Shown here one piece after another: positions 18,488 through 28,299 of a stretch of DNA of 64,000 bases (within the stretch, counting starts at the first letter, position 1; each line of letters starts with the position of its first letter). The DNA is from Tritrichomonas musculus (lineage: Eukaryota > Parabasalia > Tritrichomonadida > Tritrichomonadidae): the NCBI GenBank assembly GCA_039105265.1, contig JAPFFF010000056.1:558001-622000 (forward strand), written 5' to 3'. Under the pieces are notes generated by a model. The model was not told the DNA's origin, did not search any database, and saw nothing but the letters and a program-made list of their open reading frames with translations. The position numbers were made by a program, and so were the translations under genes.

Positions 18488-21400
18488 TTAATCATGAACT
18501 AAATTACTAGCATTATCAATTATAATTTTCCTCATTTCATTTAAAGACAAAGGTTCATTGAACTTTTCATAGAACTTTTCTCTCATTCCATTAAAACATT
18601 CAAACAATATGAAGAATTCATCAACCAAGAAATATGTTGGCTCTCCAAATTCATCTGAATTTAATTTAGATTGGATATTCTTAATAAACAATTTCAAGAT
18701 CAATTGCTTATCATTATCATTCAGTGAAGGAATCAACTTTTTAATGATTTCGCTTTCATTCAAAAAAGATTCGCATTGATTATTCAAGTGAGAATAAGAA
18801 GCAGCCACTCTTTGTCTAATAAGAGGAACGTCATTCAAAAGCAAGAAAAGAGTTGCAACATTAGATTTTGAAACGACCAAATCAGCAATTGAAGAGATTG
18901 CATGATGCAAGGCAATAAGGAATGGATTTGCAGCTATTTCAACAATTTCACTCGTTAATTCATCAATTGAAGGATTGACAACAAATCGAATCAATTGAAG
19001 ATACAAACCTTTCAATTCGATTTGTAGTTCTGACGTATTCAAAAATAATTGACAAATTCGATGAAGTTGTGAATTGTCAATGAAATTAAGAGGAAGTGTT
19101 CTTATTAAAAATTTCAATCCTTCAGTAAGATAAGTTAAATTTGTTGCTTCACTATTATTAATGATTAAATCTTCAACAAGCTTCCTTTGAACTGTTTCTG
19201 GAGCAGTTTTTTCATTCCAATTTTTCAATACCAAGCATTTCGAAACAAGTTTTTCATTTTCGAAATCTGGCTCGAACAACAGTGGATAGATTTTCTTCAA
19301 TACTTCATTTGAATAAGGATAAAGGTTCTCAGCATTTTGGATGAGAGCAACCTCATGCTTAAAGATTGCCAAAAAGTGAGTTTCATTCATTCCTTCGGCT
19401 TTGATTTGATTAACAAACTCTTCTTCTTTACCAATTGGAATGACATTAAGTAATGCACGAACAGCTGTTCGACGTATTCGTGATGATTTCGATGATTTAT
19501 GCTTAATAATGAATGGAACAAAACGAGAGTCACCTGCATCACGTGGAAATAGTGTAAATATAAGAAGACCTAAGTAAATGCAATGAGGACAATCACTCTT
19601 TAATGCTTCAATTATAACATTGCGTGAATTTTCAACTTTGGAAAGAAAGGCATTTCGTGAAAGGGCCCTAAATGTTGTCTCTTTTACGTAAAAAGTCCAA
19701 ATTTTATGTAGCAAGGAGTTGTATGAAAGATCAACAGCAGAAAGAACATCCCATTCGCTTGGAAAACGTGCACAACTTTTTAGAATTGTTCCAAACATTA
19801 CACCAAAGAATGATTCAGGCGAATTGTTCTCTTTCACTATTAAATTCAAAGTATTCAAAGCATTTGCAACTTCATTTGCATTTTCACTTTTAACACATAC
19901 GTTAACAAGTGCGTTTGTTAAATCATTAAAAAGATCAGAATTACCTTTGATTAAGGCAACCGATATGAATGGAAGACCTGCACTTCGCCGCATTTGGGCC
20001 ATATCAAATGATGCAAGAACTTGAATGAGTCGCTGACAATAATTCTTCGGTTTTTCGCTAGATTTTAGCTTTTTAATTAATTGTGCAAGATACGGATAAC
20101 ATTTCATTACAAGTCCCGATTTTCTGGTTTCAATGAGTGAATTGAAAATATGATCAGTAGCTTTTTCCAATGTTTCTTGAGACGCATTTAATTGCAAGCA
20201 CAGAAGACATATTATATGAAAGATTTCGCTTATAACTTCCCAATCGTCTTCTCTATCTTTTTCATCCAAAATTGTGCTAGAAAATTGAATTAGATTGATT
20301 ATATCTGTTTCAGTCAAGTTAAGAATTACTTCATTTTGCTCAAGCAAAATAGTAAAGCGTTGAAGTAAATCGGAATTGATTTTGATATCTTTGATTGTTG
20401 GGTTGAATGGAAGCTCATTTATTGTCACCTTTTTTTCAGATATTAAAGGCTCTTTTAGGTATTTTGAAGCAGAATAGGCTAGCCTTTTTAATGAAACTGT
20501 TCCATCTTTCAAGATTGATGTCAGATTAAATCTATCAAAAGGAGAAATTTCTGGAAATCGTTTCCAAATGGTTTGAAGAAGCTCAAGCGCATTTTGACGT
20601 ATCAATGAGCTACATGAAGGCAAAAGATAAGGCGAAAGTTTCTGATTCAAGTTTTGAATGAATAACTCTCTGTTAACGTTTGAATAGGTTTTTTTGGTTG
20701 AAAATGAATTCATAAAATCATCAAAAAGACGAATTAATTTTGTTTGATTATCTTGTGAATCAACCATCAGTAAAGAAGGCACCGAATCAATAAAGAGCTG
20801 TCCATCTTCATCACTTCTTGGAAAGCCAGCAGCGGAAAATACAGCAACACATTTAATTCGAAGATCCCAATTGAACAATTTTCTCGCTTTTTCTAAATCA
20901 TCTTTGGTTATAAACGAGGAAAATTTTTTAGGGTTAACAATTGCGGCATCAAACTTAATCAAAAAAGATTTTGTTTTGGAGACACATAATTCAGTAAACT
21001 TTTGATTAACAGAAAAAATATTTTGAAATGAAATTAATGGTTTTGATAAAACTAATTTGGTATCAGTCACAAATTTTTCAATAATATCTTGAAAAGCTTT
21101 TGCATTTTCTTGATTTATATTATTTTCAGAGCTTTGTAAAAGAGAAGTAACACACTTGCAAACAAATTGTTTCATTTGAGGATCTTGAGCCGCATAAATT
21201 AAATTCTCGTACAGGTCTTCGTTTTTATTTTGAATTAAATAAGGATATGAAAACTTTTTTAATCGTGAAAACCAGGGGAGTTTGACTACTATGGGAGAGA
21301 GTTGGGTAGTTAATTTGGATGAATCGATTTGAAATAATTTATCAAAGCAGTTCATTAAAACAATTCGTGTTTCATCAAATGAAGTATCAAAATCACGAAC

Positions 21401-22270
21401 AAAAAAGTGAATAAACTGATCGAGCTCCGAAATTTGGAGAACATTCAAAAGAGCTGTATAAATGCACTCAAAAGTTTCTTGTTCTGTTGAACGATCAAGT
21501 AATTGCATTACTTTTTCAATAAAAACTAAACGAAGCTGCACAGATTCAATAGCAATAATGAAATATGATTGGAGAAGAAGAAAACACTCGGGCTTCAATG
21601 AAGCAGCAAATAAGTTTGATGATGATGCTCTTAATTGTTGTATTTCGTCTTTTGAAAAAGCTTTTTGTAGGCATAAAAGTGCTATTGAAAATGATTTTGA
21701 AAGTTGACCAACAGGAACTTTTTGATCAGCCATTTTGATGAAATGTGTAGCTAATATTGTTTGAGGAAGTCCTTTGCCAAAGGCATCATCACATAATTGT
21801 TGAAGCTCTTCTGGTACAACGAAGTGGTGGGCGCTTATATGATCAAGAAAATGCGAAATTAACGTTTGAAGTTCATCAAATATTATTAAGGGAAAAGAGA
21901 AAAGAAATTTGATGAAAAAATAGAAAAGAAATACTTCATTCCCTTCAAAAAAAGAATGGGAGATAACTGAATAATTGATCAAAGAACAAATATTTGGCTC
22001 ATCTGAATCCCAAAACGAAGAATTCATTAATGAATCTGCTTGCAAATTAAATTGATTTAATAATTTTTTTTCATCCAATAACTTCACAATTTGATTTATA
22101 AAATCAGGTGGATAATACTTTGAATCATTATTGAATAATAATTTGGTTAATGGTTGAATAGAATTATCTAAGTCTTCATTAAAGACATTCCTAACAAGAG
22201 TTATAGCTTTCTTAAGCGATTTTCCATTCAAAATCGATTCATTTTGAAGAAATTTGGACAAATTCTCCAT
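18488..22270 (-). CDS. Large helical-repeat (HEAT-like) protein
   Basis: 1260 residues with no recognised family. Almost the whole length is amphipathic helices in pairs, with a repeated Leu/Ile/Phe pattern typical of HEAT/ARM solenoids, such as RIRRTAVRALLNVIP near 925 and KEPLISEKK-flanked helices. It is Phe- and Leu-rich and has no signal peptide. The hydrophobic stretch near 113-132 (FLFYFFIKFLFSFPLIIF) could be a membrane helix but also fits a buried helix. Possible roles are scaffold or transport adaptor, which the sequence does not decide. Its start faces the small gene at 22385 across a 114-base divergent gap. Confidence 0.7.
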   Translation of the reverse strand: MENLSKFLQNESILNGKSLKKAITLVRNVFNEDLDNSIQPLTKLLFNNDSKYYPPDFINQIVKLLDEKKLLNQFNLQADSLMNSSFWDSDEPNICSLINYSVISHSFFEGNEVFLFYFFIKFLFSFPLIIFDELQTLISHFLDHISAHHFVVPEELQQLCDDAFGKGLPQTILATHFIKMADQKVPVGQLSKSFSIALLCLQKAFSKDEIQQLRASSSNLFAASLKPECFLLLQSYFIIAIESVQLRLVFIEKVMQLLDRSTEQETFECIYTALLNVLQISELDQFIHFFVRDFDTSFDETRIVLMNCFDKLFQIDSSKLTTQLSPIVVKLPWFSRLKKFSYPYLIQNKNEDLYENLIYAAQDPQMKQFVCKCVTSLLQSSENNINQENAKAFQDIIEKFVTDTKLVLSKPLISFQNIFSVNQKFTELCVSKTKSFLIKFDAAIVNPKKFSSFITKDDLEKARKLFNWDLRIKCVAVFSAAGFPRSDEDGQLFIDSVPSLLMVDSQDNQTKLIRLFDDFMNSFSTKKTYSNVNRELFIQNLNQKLSPYLLPSCSSLIRQNALELLQTIWKRFPEISPFDRFNLTSILKDGTVSLKRLAYSASKYLKEPLISEKKVTINELPFNPTIKDIKINSDLLQRFTILLEQNEVILNLTETDIINLIQFSSTILDEKDREDDWEVISEIFHIICLLCLQLNASQETLEKATDHIFNSLIETRKSGLVMKCYPYLAQLIKKLKSSEKPKNYCQRLIQVLASFDMAQMRRSAGLPFISVALIKGNSDLFNDLTNALVNVCVKSENANEVANALNTLNLIVKENNSPESFFGVMFGTILKSCARFPSEWDVLSAVDLSYNSLLHKIWTFYVKETTFRALSRNAFLSKVENSRNVIIEALKSDCPHCIYLGLLIFTLFPRDAGDSRFVPFIIKHKSSKSSRIRRTAVRALLNVIPIGKEEEFVNQIKAEGMNETHFLAIFKHEVALIQNAENLYPYSNEVLKKIYPLLFEPDFENEKLVSKCLVLKNWNEKTAPETVQRKLVEDLIINNSEATNLTYLTEGLKFLIRTLPLNFIDNSQLHRICQLFLNTSELQIELKGLYLQLIRFVVNPSIDELTSEIVEIAANPFLIALHHAISSIADLVVSKSNVATLFLLLNDVPLIRQRVAASYSHLNNQCESFLNESEIIKKLIPSLNDNDKQLILKLFIKNIQSKLNSDEFGEPTYFLVDEFFILFECFNGMREKFYEKFNEPLSLNEMRKIIIDNASNLVHD

Positions 22271-22343
22271 TTAAAATGTATCTTACAAATACTTTGAATT
22301 TATTGAAAAATTTTTTTTGAAAAGAGATTTGATAATACTTATA

Positions 22344-22353
22344 GAAAAAGTTT
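22344..22353 (+). promoter_or_regulatory. GAAAAAGTTT motif in a divergent promoter
   Basis: 31 bases before the ATG at 22385 on the plus strand and 73 bases before the minus gene starting at 22270, where it reads AAACTTTTTC. It may serve either gene or both. Confidence 0.35.
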
Positions 22354-22384
22354 TTTGTTAATTCTTTGCCAAATCAAAAATCAA

Positions 22385-22888
22385 ATGGCAAGTATTTTAT
22401 TAGGTAATTTAAAGCAAATCGAAAAACCAACTGCTAGAAATTCAAGCGATTATACAATTCAGTTTAGTTCTTTTGAAACAATAATTGATTCTAAAGAAGA
22501 CGAAATGAAATTTGATAAAAAAAAGTTTTCTCCTTTTCCAGAACTTGAAGTAATTTATGATGAAAATAAAAAATTAAACTTACCTTCAGAAGAAAAAAAT
22601 GAGTCATTTAATAAAGTTTATAATAATTATCTTAATTTAATTGGACAACAAAAAGTCGAAAAAATAGAATTTCAAGATGTAAAGCAATCAAAAGCAAATG
22701 CAGTTTACACAGTAAAGGTTAAATTAGGCGGCAAAAAATCAATAAATTTAATTGCGAAAGGAATTTTACATAGTGGAAAATTTCAAAAAGAATGTAATAT
22801 ACCGTTAAAAAAAGGTGATAAAGTTCTTTGCAGAGTCGGCCAAAGAGATGAATATATCGATTTTGAGAATATTATAAAATTTTTGTAA
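22385..22888 (+). CDS. Small basic protein of unknown function
   Basis: 167 residues from the ATG at 22385 (MASILLGNLKQIEKP). The frame extends 10 codons further up only with a TTG start. The first 90 residues are charged and probably flexible. About 95-167 looks like a compact beta domain with alternating Lys and hydrophobic residues (ANAVYTVKVKLGGKKSINLI, KKGDKVLCRVGQRDEYIDF). GDKVLCRVG resembles a strand-turn of small RNA- or nucleic-acid-binding barrels, but that is weak. No family is recognised. Confidence 0.6.
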   Translation: MASILLGNLKQIEKPTARNSSDYTIQFSSFETIIDSKEDEMKFDKKKFSPFPELEVIYDENKKLNLPSEEKNESFNKVYNNYLNLIGQQKVEKIEFQDVKQSKANAVYTVKVKLGGKKSINLIAKGILHSGKFQKECNIPLKKGDKVLCRVGQRDEYIDFENIIKFL

Positions 22889-23710
22889 TATATCATTTTT
22901 ATTTTCTATAATATTAAAACAATAGATGTCGAAATAAATTCAAATTTATTTTATTTTTTTTTTTTATCTTTTTTATGAATACTATTTAATTCCTTATTTT
23001 TTCTTCTACAATAAGACACAAAGATTAAAAAAGTATACCTATCTTGTATTCGAATAGAATGATTCTATTAAAATCATATAAAAAAAAATAAATTTTAAGA
23101 CTTAGGATAAAATTACACTTTTATATTGGATATTTATTGTTCTGACAATTTAATAGATGCTAATTTCACAAAAATACAGTACCTGGCTAAAGAATGATAA
23201 AAATCTTAAATGTGAATTTGCAAAACCTTAAATGCTAATTAAATCTTTTTATACTAAAAAATTTATCTAAAATTTGTTAATCTTGCATATAAATTTTGAA
23301 AATACTATTTAATTACCGATGCAAATATGTATTTTATTGTGTGATAATTAAACCAAAAAAATAAAATATCAATTTTGCTAGTATTTATTAATATTAAAAT
23401 TAATTTTTATAAAATAAGAATTTTATAATTTAAATTATAATCAAAATATTAATAATATTTTATACTATTCAAATAAAAAACAATATATTTTGATTTAAAA
23501 AAATTTTATTTAATGAAAATTTTATCATACAAAAAACAATGTTGCAGTTGGAAATTTCAATTACTTGAGATAAAAAAATGTTGAATTCTAACGGAGTTTA
23601 CTATTGCAAAAATTAAATCAGAAAACTAATTAATAACCTATAAACAAAAATAGATATAGATAAAAAAAAATATATATATATATAAAATTTTTTTTTGTTT
23701 CAAATTTCAA
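22889..23710. other. AT-rich intergenic region
   Basis: About 820 bases, very AT-rich, with a TATATATA run just before the next gene (23671-23683). No gene, decayed protein or repeat was seen. No TCAYWW lies close to the ATG at 23711. Confidence 0.45.
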
Positions 23711-25285
23711 ATGATACTTCTGTTTCTTGTATCAGCGATTTCATCTTTTTTAGCAATCACACCTGCTGAATATAAAGAACTTGCATCCAAGGCTAAAGGA
23801 GACCTTAGAGTTCATATCAACTCTCCTTCAATGCCAAAGACTGGTTTTTATGATCTTCATGGTCTTTCATTTAATTTACAAGCCACACTTTTAAACAATG
23901 AGTCTCTTGAACTTTTTGGATCCGCACTTGGTGATAACGTTCTAGCCCTTGTCCCAAATCGTGAATTATTCAATTCAACCAATCTTCAAAGGAATGAAGA
24001 TATTGTTTTTGTTGATGTTGAAAGCCAAGATCTTTTCAAAATCAAAGAACTCATTTCAGATGATGGTGTTGTTATGATTTTGAAGGTTGTCAAAGTTGAT
24101 CCGTTCACTGTTTTCTCAGAAATTAATATGAAAACATCTGCTGAAAATGATGATAATGCCTATGTTTGTGAACCAACAGGAAAATTAGGTGCTACTTGTA
24201 AAGCAGAATTTGGATACAACTGGCAAACGCCAAGCGACCTTCAAGATGGTTTCGATTTGAGAGCACTTGAACTCCCAACAGATATTCCAGGCTTATCAGC
24301 TTACCATGGTGCATATGCTCGTGGTTATTCATCTGTCGATATCAACATACATTCCCTTAAAAATATTGAGATCAATGCAGATATGAATGTTGGCGTTGCT
24401 GCTGGCCTTGGCTTCCGTTTTGCTGACCATATTGGCCCATTTTCTATCCTGGATGAAGGATTACAATATCCACTTTATGGATATTCAAAATCATTCTTTG
24501 GATATAAATTTGGCTTTGAAATTGATATTTTCACAACTGTTTCACTTAAAGATCTTAATCTTTATTTCCCACAAGAAATTTATTATTATAGACAGGCCCA
24601 AGCATCTCTCAATGTTGCCGGCCATTACAAGATTAAAGACGGCGTTTCTTTCGATACACCTAATTTCACTTTTACTTCTTATGCTGATACAAATCTCAAT
24701 AACTTTTCAATCAAAGATTATGTTAAAAACATTGGCATTGATGTTAATCCAGAATTTAACATAGGTCTTGAAATTCAACTTAGTACAGGAAGTTCAACAT
24801 TAAGCGTTCAAGGTGGTGGCCGTTTTGGAATGCATTGGAACTTTACAGGAAACCACGATCAATGCTCAATTCCATGGCTTTATGGAAATTATGATGCTTA
24901 TCTCCAAGCTGTATATCGTAATACTCAATTTAAGGTTTTGGGCTGGGAAGTAATTCCAGCTTATGAAAAAGATTGGACTCTCTGGCAAAGCGATAGAACA
25001 GATGATCACTGTTTATTCGGTTCTACCAAAGATGAAATTCAAGTAAGAAAAGGAGATAATACATTTGAAGAAATCACAAGAACATTCTCTTCTAATGCTT
25101 CAAATACCAAGAGAATTCAAATATCATTCACTACATCAACTATTGTTGCTGCTGTTTTAGGTATCGTTGCATTATGCTTACTTATTGCCCTAATCGTTGT
25201 TTCAGTTCAAAAGAGGAAATTGCAAAAAGAAAACAACTTCAATACATTACTCGCTGACTCAGATAACAAGTACGTATCAAATTAA
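23711..25285 (+). CDS. Type I membrane protein, unknown ectodomain
   Basis: 524 residues. The N-terminus MILLFLVSAISSFLAI is a clear signal peptide. A mainly beta ectodomain of about 455 residues follows, with about five Cys (VCEPTGKLGATC, HDQCSIPW, DDHCLFG) and Asn-x-Ser/Thr glycosylation sites. A single membrane helix (TIVAAVLGIVALCLLIALIV) comes next, then a 25-residue basic tail ending in NNFNTLLADSDNKYVSN. The tail holds an acidic Leu-Leu pair, a possible endocytic sorting signal. No family motif is recognised. Aromatic-rich strands (YPLYGYSKSFFGYKFGF) dominate the centre. It is likely a surface or endosomal protein. The next gene downstream is another type I surface protein. Confidence 0.8.
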   Translation: MILLFLVSAISSFLAITPAEYKELASKAKGDLRVHINSPSMPKTGFYDLHGLSFNLQATLLNNESLELFGSALGDNVLALVPNRELFNSTNLQRNEDIVFVDVESQDLFKIKELISDDGVVMILKVVKVDPFTVFSEINMKTSAENDDNAYVCEPTGKLGATCKAEFGYNWQTPSDLQDGFDLRALELPTDIPGLSAYHGAYARGYSSVDINIHSLKNIEINADMNVGVAAGLGFRFADHIGPFSILDEGLQYPLYGYSKSFFGYKFGFEIDIFTTVSLKDLNLYFPQEIYYYRQAQASLNVAGHYKIKDGVSFDTPNFTFTSYADTNLNNFSIKDYVKNIGIDVNPEFNIGLEIQLSTGSSTLSVQGGGRFGMHWNFTGNHDQCSIPWLYGNYDAYLQAVYRNTQFKVLGWEVIPAYEKDWTLWQSDRTDDHCLFGSTKDEIQVRKGDNTFEEITRTFSSNASNTKRIQISFTTSTIVAAVLGIVALCLLIALIVVSVQKRKLQKENNFNTLLADSDNKYVSN

Positions 25286-25570
25286 TTTAATTCGAGAATT
25301 AATAAAAAGCATTCTCATTTAATTTTTTTTTAATTTATTCAAATTTAGAGAAATTGTGTATTCCGTTGCTAAATGAGAAAATAAAAAAAAATATTTTTTC
25401 TTGCAATAAGAATATATATTAATCATCATATTATTCCAAATTTGTAAAATATTAATTGTTTATTTAATATTTTATATTGAAATTTGCGTTAATATGTTAA
25501 AAATTCCAAGATATTGTATATAAAAAAAATGTTTGAGAAATGGAAATTTGAATACATAATTCAAAAAACT

Positions 25571-25576
25571 TCATAT
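25571..25576 (+). promoter_or_regulatory. Initiator TCATAT that fixes the 5'-nucleotidase start
   Basis: TCATAT matches TCAYWW and lies 3 bases before the ATG at 25580. The frame is open further up, with an ATG at 25529, but transcripts starting here would exclude those codons. The resulting protein begins directly with a signal peptide. Confidence 0.55.
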
Positions 25577-25579
25577 AAA

Positions 25580-28135
25580 ATGATTTCTATATTAATTGCA
25601 TTATGCCTTAGATTAAGCGAATTCTGCATCTCACCAAACTCACATACATCGCCTGTTTATATTGATAATTTTGATATTCCATTTGAATCTTGCGAAATAT
25701 CAGATTTTCAAAATATTGAAATTAAAACAACATATTCGGCAATTAAAAATTATAATCATCGAACTCTTAGACTTGACAATCAATTAAAATTTACGATTAA
25801 TGATGTAACATCAGGAGATATTTTAACAAAGCTTGATATAATTGACTCTATTGTAACATTAAATATACATCCTAATACCCCAAGTTCAACTATTGACGGC
25901 GATATCAGAATTAATAAAATTAATGGCGCTCAGTTGATTATCAATAATGGATCTTTCAAAATGAACCCCCAAAAACTGATACGATTTATTCACACCAATG
26001 ATATTCATTGTGCGTATATAGAAGATCCAAATTCCAGTACAATAGGTCTTTCAAAATTTGTTTCTTATGTTAACTTTCAGAAAAAAAATGCAAAAGAAAA
26101 CGGGTATTCTGTTTTTTCGGTTGATTGTGGTGATTTTAATCAAGGACTTCCGCTATGCAATGTTAATAACGGAAGTGTTGGACATGAAGCCCTTAAACTC
26201 GCCAAATATGATGCTTTTACACTAGGAAATCATGAATGGGATTATGGGCATCATAACATGTACGTTCGATACTCTGATTATCTCAAGAATAAAAACCCTT
26301 TAGTTGTTTCAAATATTGTTGACAGCTCTTCAAATGAAAAAATGGAATTTACTCCATATATAATTAAAGAAATAAATGCTTTTGGTACTGATGAAAACAC
26401 TGATAATGATGATTTTAAATTAAAAGTTGGAATACTTGGTATGATTACCCCATATACAAATGTTACAACAAATCCTCTTGAGGTTAAAGATGTTTTCTTT
26501 GATCCCGATATCGTTTCAGTTTCTAAAAAGTATGTTAAAATATTACGTGAAAATGAAAAATGCGACGTTGTTGTACTCATTTGTCATTTAGGATATGAGT
26601 CGCTTGAACTTACATCAAACATGCTTGCTGAATCTTTCGATGGAATTGATGTAATAATTGATGGTCATTCTCATACAACACTTAAAGAAGGCGCTGTAAG
26701 GCTCAATAACGATTACACTACTTTGATTGCGCAGACAGGATCTTCTTTAAAGAATATCGGTGTTGTTGATATTGTTGTTGATTCAATAACAAAAAAAGTT
26801 GTTGGAAAGAGAGCTAAGCTCTTGAATTATAGTGATATAATTTCAATGAATATTGAAGATAATAAAGAAATGTCTGACTTTTTATATCAAAAAGAAAAAG
26901 AAGTTGAAGAATTTACAAAAGTTGTAATTGGAAAAACTTTAATTGATCTCGAATGTGTCAGAGAAATTATTAGGAAAAACGGACAGAGTAAAATGGCATA
27001 CTTGACCACTACAGCCTTTTTGAATACAGCAACTGAGGCCGATTTTGCAATTGCAAACAGTGGTGGAATTCGATCTTCAATCAAGAAAGGCGATGTCACA
27101 TGGGGTGATGTTGTTTCAGTTCTACCTTTTGGTAACCAACTTGTTGTGCTTAATATCAGTGGAAGTCAGCTACACTATTTATTACGATATGGAACAAGAC
27201 TTTATAATAAAGAAGAATTTGGCGGTTTTCCAACTTTTTCTGGAATCAGTTTCACTTTGAACTTAGATTTAGAATGGGAATCTGAAGAAAGGATTACTGA
27301 TATGAAAATTGTTGGAAAAGATGGCATGAAATCAGAACCTATCATAATTGGTAATAATCATTTTTATAAACTTGTGACAACAGACTTTTTGTACTTTGGA
27401 GGTGATGGATATCAAAGTATCGTTGGAATTCCAAAATTAAATCAGTATTCAACAGAATTAAATTCTGTCATCGATCTAATTAAAAGTTTACCTGGAGCAA
27501 TGATTACCGGCGAAGAAAGTTTCTTCAAATATTCTCGTATAAATGAAATTGGAACAGCACGAGTTGCTTCCAAATACAACAATAAAAAAGGAAGCGTTTC
27601 TAATGTTATTTATGATAACACAGTCGAAATCAATTCAGGTATTTTGAATATGCTTGATTTCAAGTTACCAAATGCAGATAATGATGATAACCCTAAATCT
27701 TTTTATAATTTCACAGCAAAAGCCAAATCTATCTTATCACCAAATTTAAAGTCTTTTGAATCGGTATTAAATTCTGATTCAAAAGATTTAGGATATGTTG
27801 GTAAAGATGGAGTCTTCATTGCAGGAAATAACAAAGAACTCCTTGTCAGCAACTCAATTAATAGTGAAGGCGAGAGTCTTTCGCAAATTAGTATAGGAAA
27901 AATTCGTAGCTGCTCTTTCTTTAATAAATTAAATGATCAAGGGCAATGTAAAATCGATATTGCCTTTGTTACCATTTTTGCTTTGATGTGCCTTTATTTG
28001 GTTATCGTTATCGTTCTTATTGTAGTGTTGGTGATTGTAGTAAAATCTAAAAAAGGCAATAGTAATGCTGGTGAAATACGAGATGAAGATGAAGATGAAA
28101 AGAAAAATAATCTTTTGCCTCAGGATCAATTATAA
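25580..28135 (+). CDS. Ecto-5'-nucleotidase (metallophosphoesterase, membrane-anchored)
   Basis: 851 residues from the ATG at 25580, which opens a signal peptide (MISILIALCLRLSEFCIS). The domain order is that of UshA/CD73. The metallophosphatase motifs are FIHTNDIH (about 135), DCGDFNQG (182), LGNHEWDYG (216), CHLG (334) and DGHSHT (360). The C-terminal nucleotidase domain has ADFAIANSGGIRSS (near 490) and FGGDGYQS (near 607). A single membrane helix lies at about 797-822 (LYLVIVIVLIVVLVIVV), with an acidic cytoplasmic tail. All metal ligands look present, so it should be active. It dephosphorylates extracellular AMP and related nucleotides. Trichomonads cannot make purines and rely on such salvage. 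The first 130 residues before the catalytic domain are family-specific and unrecognised. Confidence 0.93.
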   Translation: MISILIALCLRLSEFCISPNSHTSPVYIDNFDIPFESCEISDFQNIEIKTTYSAIKNYNHRTLRLDNQLKFTINDVTSGDILTKLDIIDSIVTLNIHPNTPSSTIDGDIRINKINGAQLIINNGSFKMNPQKLIRFIHTNDIHCAYIEDPNSSTIGLSKFVSYVNFQKKNAKENGYSVFSVDCGDFNQGLPLCNVNNGSVGHEALKLAKYDAFTLGNHEWDYGHHNMYVRYSDYLKNKNPLVVSNIVDSSSNEKMEFTPYIIKEINAFGTDENTDNDDFKLKVGILGMITPYTNVTTNPLEVKDVFFDPDIVSVSKKYVKILRENEKCDVVVLICHLGYESLELTSNMLAESFDGIDVIIDGHSHTTLKEGAVRLNNDYTTLIAQTGSSLKNIGVVDIVVDSITKKVVGKRAKLLNYSDIISMNIEDNKEMSDFLYQKEKEVEEFTKVVIGKTLIDLECVREIIRKNGQSKMAYLTTTAFLNTATEADFAIANSGGIRSSIKKGDVTWGDVVSVLPFGNQLVVLNISGSQLHYLLRYGTRLYNKEEFGGFPTFSGISFTLNLDLEWESEERITDMKIVGKDGMKSEPIIIGNNHFYKLVTTDFLYFGGDGYQSIVGIPKLNQYSTELNSVIDLIKSLPGAMITGEESFFKYSRINEIGTARVASKYNNKKGSVSNVIYDNTVEINSGILNMLDFKLPNADNDDNPKSFYNFTAKAKSILSPNLKSFESVLNSDSKDLGYVGKDGVFIAGNNKELLVSNSINSEGESLSQISIGKIRSCSFFNKLNDQGQCKIDIAFVTIFALMCLYLVIVIVLIVVLVIVVKSKKGNSNAGEIRDEDEDEKKNNLLPQDQL

Positions 28136-28299
28136 ATCTTTTTTATTAATTTTAATTTATTCGTTAAAAGAATAAAGTAATACTGTACTTTTTTTTTTTT
28201 TTTTTTCATATCAATAATATTAAAATGATAACATTAAATAATATAAATATTTATTATTAAAACAAAAGATGAAAATAAGTACAAATTATATTTCTGTAA

